A stretch of 10,416 nucleotides of DNA from Streptosporangiaceae bacterium (lineage in GTDB: Bacteria; Actinomycetota; Actinomycetes; Streptosporangiales; Streptosporangiaceae). The notes beneath the pieces were generated by a model that was not told the DNA's origin, searched no databases, and was given only the letters and a program-made list of their open reading frames with translations. Location: NCBI GenBank assembly GCA_030043395.1, contig JASHXW010000522.1, positions 1 to 10,416 on the forward strand, read 5' to 3'. Positions within the stretch are counted from its first letter, which is position 1; each line of letters starts with the position of its first letter. Below are positions 5,577-10,416 of this stretch, one piece after another. A program made the translations under genes and the position numbers.

Positions 5577-7097
5577 CGGTCCGCTCGCGCTGGTTGCGGC
5601 CGCCTTCCTGGCCGAAAGTAGCAGCGCGATCCCCAGAACGCCGGCTGGCACCAGCGTGACCAGGGCAGGTAGCTGGTATCGCCAGGAGAACTCGAAGGTG
5701 TCCGAGACCAGCAGCACGCTCGCCGCCGAGGCGAAGCACAGCAGGCAGCCCAGGGCAAGCTGGCGCGTGGCCTGGCGAGCCCGCTGGCGGCGCAGGAAGG
5801 CAGCGACCGAGCCGATCAGGCCGGTCAGCGTGAACAGCAGGAGCAGCGGCCCTGGGGTGTAGCCGCCGTGCAGTTGATACGCACGCAGGAAGCGGGCAAC
5901 GGGGCTCCAGACGGTGGGCGTTCCGCCGCCGTACTCCCTGACCGATTTCAGGACGATCGGCTTGGTGGTCTGCGAGGTGTAGTACGGGAACTTGTCCTGG
6001 AACTGCCAGCGCGAGATGGGCGTGTCGCCAAGGCCGGTCGTCCGGTCGACCTCATACAGCCGGATCACGTCGCTGCCGTATGCGCCGAGGACACGCAGCG
6101 GCTGCTGGGTCAGCACCCTGCGGTTGAAGTCGGAGATCAGGCTGTCAGCCTTGCCGCGCGGGTAGGCCGGCGCGTAGTAGGGCCGGATCGGCGAGCCCGC
6201 AGCGTACTCCAGCCAGTCCGGGCCCTGCGCCTGCTGCGCCTTCGTCGGGCACATCGCCCGCTCGTCGGCTGGCAATCGCAGCGTCGCGCAATCGGCGGCC
6301 GCCGCCATCCTGCCGTAGTAGGACGTGACGCCAGTATGTGACAGGAAGAAGTCCCCGCTGATCAGCAGCGAGCCAGTGCAGTAGGCCAGGATCGGCAGCG
6401 CGAACGCCGCGATCAGGGCCAGCGCCTTGCCGGTAGCCTGCCGCCATCCGCCGCCGCACGCCAGGACGAAGATCACCGCGGGCAGCAGCAGGGCCTCGCC
6501 CACCTGCGCGACTGTCGCCGAGGTTCCGAGGACGACCCCGGCCAGCAGGATCCGGCGCCAGCTCGTAGCCGGGCTCCAGAGCAGGATGGCCAGCCCGGCC
6601 AGGGTCAGCACCTCGAACAGCGTCGTCGGCATCACTGTCTGCTCAGCCTGAAGCTGGTAGGCGTCCAGCAGGATCGGCGCCATGGCAAGGGCCGCGAGCC
6701 AGCGCGAAGCTCCGCGACGCAGCAGCAGGACGTAGATGACTATGGCCATCGCCAGGCCAAGCAGATGCTGCACCACGGCGACCGCGTTGAAGTTGAACAA
6801 CGTCAGAATCGCCAGCAGTGGTCCCTTGTACCCGACCGGGTCGTTGCCCTCCGCGTTCTGCAGGTACCTGACCGAGTCGATGTAGAACAGCGCTGGCCGG
6901 TATGCGAGCTGGACCAGAACGCGCAGGACCAGGCCGGCCACCAGCAGTGTCGCGGCCAGCCAGTGCCGGCGCAGCACCGCGGCGACGGACTCAGCCCGGC
7001 TGGCTGGCCGACCACCGGGCACTGGCCGGCCATCGCCGGCCGGCCGCCCGTTCACGGCCGGCTGCCTAGCCTGGCTGATCCGCAGCACAGGGCTCAC
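5559..7097 (-). CDS. Polytopic membrane GT-C/GT39-like glycosyltransferase of unknown specificity
   Basis: 512 residues from a GTG start. A cytosolic N-tail (1-42) carries three GRP units (NGRPAG, DGRPVP, GGRPAS). The first helix is about 47-67, and a short outer loop, YIDSVRYL, has D74 where GT-C enzymes hold their first-loop catalytic acid. Further helices lie at about 93-125, 132-146, 158-174, 184-213, 225-247, 417-436, 446-465 and 475-495. Outer loop two has LQAEQTVM with E152. A long extracytoplasmic segment (about 248-415) contains C270 and C283, which could form a disulphide. Near the C-terminus, SWRYQLPALVTLVPAG resembles the RYxxP signature of GT39/ArnT-like proteins. Such proteins transfer a sugar from a polyprenyl-phosphate carrier outside the membrane; the acceptor is unknown. 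The start overlaps the stop of the MptA/MptB-like gene by GTGA with no separate Shine-Dalgarno, which points to coupled translation and a shared envelope-glycan role. A general polytopic membrane protein without transferase activity is the alternative. Confidence 0.72.
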   Translation of the reverse strand: MSPVLRISQARQPAVNGRPAGDGRPVPGGRPASRAESVAAVLRRHWLAATLLVAGLVLRVLVQLAYRPALFYIDSVRYLQNAEGNDPVGYKGPLLAILTLFNFNAVAVVQHLLGLAMAIVIYVLLLRRGASRWLAALAMAPILLDAYQLQAEQTVMPTTLFEVLTLAGLAILLWSPATSWRRILLAGVVLGTSATVAQVGEALLLPAVIFVLACGGGWRQATGKALALIAAFALPILAYCTGSLLISGDFFLSHTGVTSYYGRMAAAADCATLRLPADERAMCPTKAQQAQGPDWLEYAAGSPIRPYYAPAYPRGKADSLISDFNRRVLTQQPLRVLGAYGSDVIRLYEVDRTTGLGDTPISRWQFQDKFPYYTSQTTKPIVLKSVREYGGGTPTVWSPVARFLRAYQLHGGYTPGPLLLLFTLTGLIGSVAAFLRRQRARQATRQLALGCLLCFASAASVLLVSDTFEFSWRYQLPALVTLVPAGVLGIALLLSARKAAATSASGPVSDGG

Positions 7098-8734
7098 CGC
7101 GCGGGCGCGGCCAGGTCAGGCGCCGGGCCTCGAGCGGGCCCGGCAGCGCGCACGCTCAGGCCGCCGTGTCGTGTCGTCAGTACGTGGCTCGCTGCCGGGG
7201 CGAGCACAGGACTTGCCGGAGCAGGGGTGGGCTGGCCGCCGCTGGAATGCCACAGGGCCAGAACCACCGTGACGATGGCCAGCCATCTCGTCATCCGGTT
7301 GCGCGGGACCTGGGTAAGCGCCACCCAGGCGATCGCCGTGTACCACGGGAACACCCAGGGCGCGACGAGGATCCAGGCAAAGCAGAGGGCGAACGGGGCC
7401 ACGACCTCCCGCGGCTGGTCATCGGAGATGCGCTTGTAGATCATCATCGCGACGATGATCATCGCGATGGGCCACAGCACGCTGATGATCGTGGAGATGA
7501 TCGGCTGGTTGGGCGTGCCGGAAGAATTGACCCCGCCATCGGCAGCGGTCAGGAACCACCACGGCGACGGCAAGGTAACGAGCTTGTCCGCGCTGATCAG
7601 CGGTTTCAGCGAGCTGAGCCCGTAGAAGCTGTACTGCAGCGCCACCGTTGCCAGCGCCACCAGCGTGATCCTGGCAGTGCGCATCCACTCGCGGCGCAGC
7701 AGCAGCGGCCAGGCGAGGCCGATGCCGATCAGGGCCGCGTTGATCTTCACGCCGCAGGCCAGGCCGATGAACACGCCGATCAGGACATCGCCCCACTTGC
7801 CGGACACCCGCCGTGCCACCTGGATGGCGCATATCGCCGCCGCGGCCACGAAGGTGTCGAGATGACCGCCGCTGACCAGCTGCTGGATCAGGACCGGGTT
7901 GGCAGTCCAGAACAGAGTCGCCCGCACGGGATCGTCGGACGTCTTCATCAGCAGCACGCCCACGCCGATGAACACGATCCCGTTCAGGATCATCAGGATC
8001 CAGATCGTGGTCGCGGCGTCGGCTCCGCCGATCGATGCCGCGAACTTCTGCACGAGGGTGGCGAGTGGGCCGTAGACCGATGGAGTGTTCTTCCACAGGG
8101 AGCCGATGGCCGACACGTATGTGCTGGAGGCCCCGAGGAAGTGCGCCGGACTGGCGGTATACGGGTTTCCGCCCAGGTCGGCGACCCTGCCGTAGGCCGC
8201 GTAGCTGGCCGTATCTGACGAGCCGACCGGGGTCAGGCTGACCATCACCGCGATGATGCACGCGCTGACCAGCAGCAGGCGGCGCGGATCCGGGCGCCAG
8301 CCCTGGCTATGCGCCCACAGCATGCCCGCGAGGCCCAGGCAGGCCAGGATGTTCCCGGCGTACAGCAGCGCGGAGGCCAGGACTGTCTCGTGCGACAGCG
8401 AGGGCAGGATCGACAGCGGCAGGCGCAGTGGCAGCGTCTCGTGATTCGGCGCCGTCGCTCCGACGATCATGCCGAGCAGCAGGCCGAGTCCGGATACGGC
8501 GATCGCGACCTTGGGCTGGGACAGCCTGCTCCAGGACAACTTGCGGATGACGGTGCTCATGACGAGCTCGACCGGACCAGTCCGGCCGCGCTCCGCGCTG
8601 ACCTCGTCTGTCCCGGGTTGTCCTGCCGTATCGGGACGCTGTGCCGTCTCCTGCGCCGTCCCGGGCCCCTCGGCCGACCCAGCCGGCTCCGGCGGGTCCG
8701 TCGAGCCCACGGACACCTGTCTCACCTGGGCCAT
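7094..8734 (-). CDS. MptA/MptB-like polyprenol-phosphomannose alpha-1,6-mannosyltransferase (GT-C)
   Basis: 546 residues if started at ATG 8732-8734. A disordered cytosolic N-tail (about 10-60, Pro/Gly/Thr/Glu-rich) precedes a dozen or so membrane helices, the first near 77-93. Outer loop one reads VGSSDTASYAAYGRVADLGG with D174 as the predicted catalytic acid, then NPY, like the D-x-YSY...NPY region of MptB. Also family-like are SVYGPLATL (219-227), NPVLIQQLVSGGHLDTF (279-295, cf. NP...GGxHxDxx) and APWVFPWYTAIAWVAL (458-473). A Pro/Ala-rich tail follows the last helix (about 497-546). MptA/B enzymes extend alpha-1,6-mannan cores of lipoglycans from polyprenyl-phosphomannose at the outer face of the membrane. 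In a species without lipoarabinomannan the product could be another mannan. The frame is open from GTG 8837-8839, which would add 35 residues, but that stretch contains a perfect hairpin and weaker coding bias. GTG at 8723-8725, with GGAGGT nine bases upstream, is a third option; GGAGGT sits almost against the ATG. Confidence 0.78.
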   Translation of the reverse strand: MAQVRQVSVGSTDPPEPAGSAEGPGTAQETAQRPDTAGQPGTDEVSAERGRTGPVELVMSTVIRKLSWSRLSQPKVAIAVSGLGLLLGMIVGATAPNHETLPLRLPLSILPSLSHETVLASALLYAGNILACLGLAGMLWAHSQGWRPDPRRLLLVSACIIAVMVSLTPVGSSDTASYAAYGRVADLGGNPYTASPAHFLGASSTYVSAIGSLWKNTPSVYGPLATLVQKFAASIGGADAATTIWILMILNGIVFIGVGVLLMKTSDDPVRATLFWTANPVLIQQLVSGGHLDTFVAAAAICAIQVARRVSGKWGDVLIGVFIGLACGVKINAALIGIGLAWPLLLRREWMRTARITLVALATVALQYSFYGLSSLKPLISADKLVTLPSPWWFLTAADGGVNSSGTPNQPIISTIISVLWPIAMIIVAMMIYKRISDDQPREVVAPFALCFAWILVAPWVFPWYTAIAWVALTQVPRNRMTRWLAIVTVVLALWHSSGGQPTPAPASPVLAPAASHVLTTRHGGLSVRAAGPARGPAPDLAAPAR

Positions 8735-8790
8735 ACCTCCAAAGGCAGACCTGCGTGGCCGCCATGCCACTTCGCCACTGCCAGCGCTGC

Positions 8791-8812
8791 CAGCGCTAAG
8801 GTCGTAGCGCTG
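8791..8812 (-). promoter_or_regulatory. Perfect 8-bp hairpin in the leader of the mannosyltransferase operon
   Basis: CAGCGCTA (8791-8798) and TAGCGCTG (8805-8812) are exact reverse complements around a 6-nt loop. A third copy of the palindromic AGCGCT core lies at 8783-8788. The element is 57 nt before ATG 8734 but would fall inside the gene if GTG 8839 were the start, so it supports the downstream start. It may be an operator or an RNA leader structure. Confidence 0.4.
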
Positions 8813-8839
8813 CCCGGTCTTCGGCTCCCGGATGCCCAC

Positions 8840-9087
8840 ATAAGCTCTCGGCCGACCCCGCTCACGGGTCTTCGCCCAGCGTAAGGCTCTACCCGTTAGG
8901 GCAGAACATATTTGCCTGAATCGTACCCGCGGGTCCCGGACCTGCGGACGACACGCGGCACTGGCCGGCTCGATCCGCCAATCACATCGGATCTTGCCCA
9001 GGAAGGCTGACCGCTCACAGGTGGATGCCCACCATAACTGAGCATAACTGGGCGGACGAGGGGCTCAGGCCACGGGCGACCAGGGAC
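8840..9087 (-). promoter_or_regulatory. Intergenic control region of the mannosyltransferase operon
   Basis: There is no gene here. On the minus strand TACGAT (8920-8925) and TATGTT (8905-8910) resemble -10 boxes, but neither has a clear -35. The perfect palindrome ACCCGCGGGT (8925-8934) abuts TACGAT. CATAACTG occurs twice at a 10-bp period (9033-9040 and 9043-9050), and on the minus strand each copy gives a TATG-type -10-like word. CTCAGGCCA is repeated at 9064-9072 and 9087-9095. No terminator stem is evident after the VWA gene, which ends at 9088. Confidence 0.4.
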
Positions 9088-10416
9088 TCAGGCCATGGAA
9101 GCGGTGGCCAGCGACTGCACGAAGCTGGCGATCTGGCGCAGGGTGGAGCATTCCCTGACCTGAGCACACCACGGAGCATAGCGGCCGATCACCGAGTCGC
9201 CGTCGTTCCAGTACCTGCGAGGTTCCGGGTTCAGCCAGTACACCCGTCCGGCCTGCTCGCCGATCTCGGCGAACGCAGACTCCGCCGGGTCCAGGTAGTT
9301 CGTGCGCGCGTCACCCACCACCAGGACCACTGATCGCCTGGTGAGCTGGTGGGCGTACCTGCTGGCGAACTCGCGCATCACGTACCCGTAGTCAGAGCTG
9401 CCGCTGAGCCGGATCGCGGGCTGCGCGGCTTCCCGCTGGCCGAGCCGCCGGCCGGCCGCGCGCGCCTCGTTGACCATGCCCGTGATGTCCGCCACGCCGT
9501 CGACGAAGGAGAAGACCCGGAGCCGGCTGAGCCGGCTGTCCAGGGCGACCAGCAGGTCGAGGGTGAAGCGAGAGAAGGCCGAGACCGACCCCGACATGTC
9601 GCATAGCACCACGATCTCCGGCCGCGGCGGCCGGGCTGGCTCGGTGGCCAGCCGGAAGGGGACGCCGCCCGTGCCCATTGCCCGCTGCAGCGTCCCGCGG
9701 ATGCTGAGCTTGCGCTTGCGGTGGATCGCGAGCTGGGCCAGGACGTGGGTGAGCTGCTGGCTCAGCGGCGCGATCGCGGCAGCCATGGCGGCCAGCTCGG
9801 CCGCCGACGCGCTGACGATGTCGACGTTTTCGGCGAGGCCGACCCGCATGGTCTCACGCACGGCCCGCGCGCCCCGGTCAGCGACCAGCGCACGCCGCAC
9901 CGCCTGCTGCAGCTCTGCCTGGAAGCTCTCGACGGCCCGGTCGGCATTCGCCTCGTCGATCCGGCGCCGCAGGCTGCCCGAGCCACTCCAGCCAGACCCG
10001 CCGGAGCCGCCTGAGCCAGCGGCGGCGCTTGCGCCCGGACCGCCAGCGCTGCCAGCACCCGCCGCCGCAGCATCGCCGTCTGCGGCGTTCGCGCCCTCTA
10101 GCAGGCCGGCGCGCAGGCCGCCGAGGTCGGCGGCCTCGTTCACGGCGATGGTCGCGAATACGCCAGCAACCGGCCTGCCCGGCTCCAGCCCGCCGAACCT
10201 GCGCACGTACTCGTCAGCTAGGAGCCGCCGTACCTGGGCGTCCTCCGACGCGATGACGGCCCGGAGCATGTCTCGCAGTTCCTGGTCGGTCAGCTCAGCG
10301 AGCAAGTCCGATCCCGGTTGCCGCGAGCCCGCCGTATACAGGTCGAACAGCAGGTTGAACGCGGCCGTGTGCTCGGGCCGCTTGATCAGCGCGCAGTGCA
10401 GCGCGGCGCGGATGAC
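9088..10416 (-). CDS. CoxE-type VWA domain protein, 5' end beyond right edge
   Basis: 442 visible residues. The frame is open to the right edge; a TTG at 10303-10305 could pass for a start, but the 37 codons upstream read as normal protein (VIRAALHCALIKRPEHTAAF) and fit the KRPE segment common near the N-terminus of this family, so the true start is outside. A Gly/Ser/Ala-rich linker (about 108-148) separates the N-terminal helical part from the VWA domain. RKRKLSIRGTLQRAM and GTGGVPFRLATEP, then IVVLCDMSGSVSAFSRF, with the metal-ion site DMSGS at 273-277, match CoxE-like VWA proteins closely. GDARTNY (368-374) and VYWLNPEPRRYWN near the end are also typical. Such proteins work with a MoxR-type AAA ATPase in metal-centre insertion or complex maturation in the cytosol, as CoxE does with CoxD for CO dehydrogenase. 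The partner is not in the window, so the client is unknown. Confidence 0.88.
   Translation of the reverse strand, partial: VIRAALHCALIKRPEHTAAFNLLFDLYTAGSRQPGSDLLAELTDQELRDMLRAVIASEDAQVRRLLADEYVRRFGGLEPGRPVAGVFATIAVNEAADLGGLRAGLLEGANAADGDAAAAGAGSAGGPGASAAAGSGGSGGSGWSGSGSLRRRIDEANADRAVESFQAELQQAVRRALVADRGARAVRETMRVGLAENVDIVSASAAELAAMAAAIAPLSQQLTHVLAQLAIHRKRKLSIRGTLQRAMGTGGVPFRLATEPARPPRPEIVVLCDMSGSVSAFSRFTLDLLVALDSRLSRLRVFSFVDGVADITGMVNEARAAGRRLGQREAAQPAIRLSGSSDYGYVMREFASRYAHQLTRRSVVLVVGDARTNYLDPAESAFAEIGEQAGRVYWLNPEPRRYWNDGDSVIGRYAPWCAQVRECSTLRQIASFVQSLATASMA

Noticed and set aside
7020..7066. GGCCGGC-rich repeat cluster as a mobile or regulatory repeat
   Set aside because: It is explained by the GRP-rich coding sequence at the N-terminus of the 512-residue membrane protein.
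7166..8218. Plus-strand open frame of 350 codons
   Set aside because: Antisense to the mannosyltransferase. Its product is dominated by Arg, Asp, His and Gln with no hydrophobic core.

Overview
The window reads as chromosomal DNA of a high-GC Gram-positive bacterium (Actinomycetota). The evidence is strongly GC-biased third codon positions, frequent GTG starts, a D,D-peptidase with the SGC motif known from the Streptomyces K15 enzyme, and an MptA/MptB-like polyprenol-phosphomannose mannosyltransferase, a family typical of this phylum. The exact order cannot be read from the sequence. I see no transposase, integrase, phage gene, tRNA, rRNA or CRISPR array.

Layout. On the minus strand at the left are the N-terminal two thirds of a Gfo/Idh/MocA oxidoreductase (cut by the left edge). 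Just upstream of it, 24 bp away, is a secreted penicillin-binding D,D-carboxypeptidase/transpeptidase. A GC-rich hairpin separates these from a small basic exported protein of unknown function (1755-2396, minus). A divergent control region (about 2397-2615) then leads into a plus-strand pair: a DMT/EamA-type membrane transporter and a class C beta-lactamase-fold serine hydrolase, overlapping by ATGA. A plus-strand cytosolic protein with a PH-like middle and a SHOCT tail follows (4625-5545).

This run meets head-on a minus-strand pair of membrane GT-C glycosyltransferase-type proteins. The upstream member is MptA/MptB-like. The downstream member is an unassigned GT39/ArnT-like protein. They overlap by GTGA. 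The convergent junction is only 13 bp and carries a 17-bp tandem duplication. A 250-350 bp control region with several symmetric elements precedes the glycosyltransferase pair. At the right edge is a minus-strand CoxE-type VWA protein whose reading frame continues off the window.

How the genes fit together. Four genes point to the cell envelope: the D,D-peptidase acts on peptidoglycan, the two GT-C proteins probably transfer sugars from lipid carriers at the outer face of the membrane, and the small basic protein is exported. The transporter/serine hydrolase pair is probably co-translated, but its substrate is unknown. The VWA protein usually partners a MoxR-type AAA ATPase, which would lie outside the window. 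I did not find a clearly new multi-gene system. The items most worth a second look are the coupled GT-C pair, the transporter-hydrolase pair, the SHOCT protein, the K15-type D,D-peptidase and the duplicated convergent junction.
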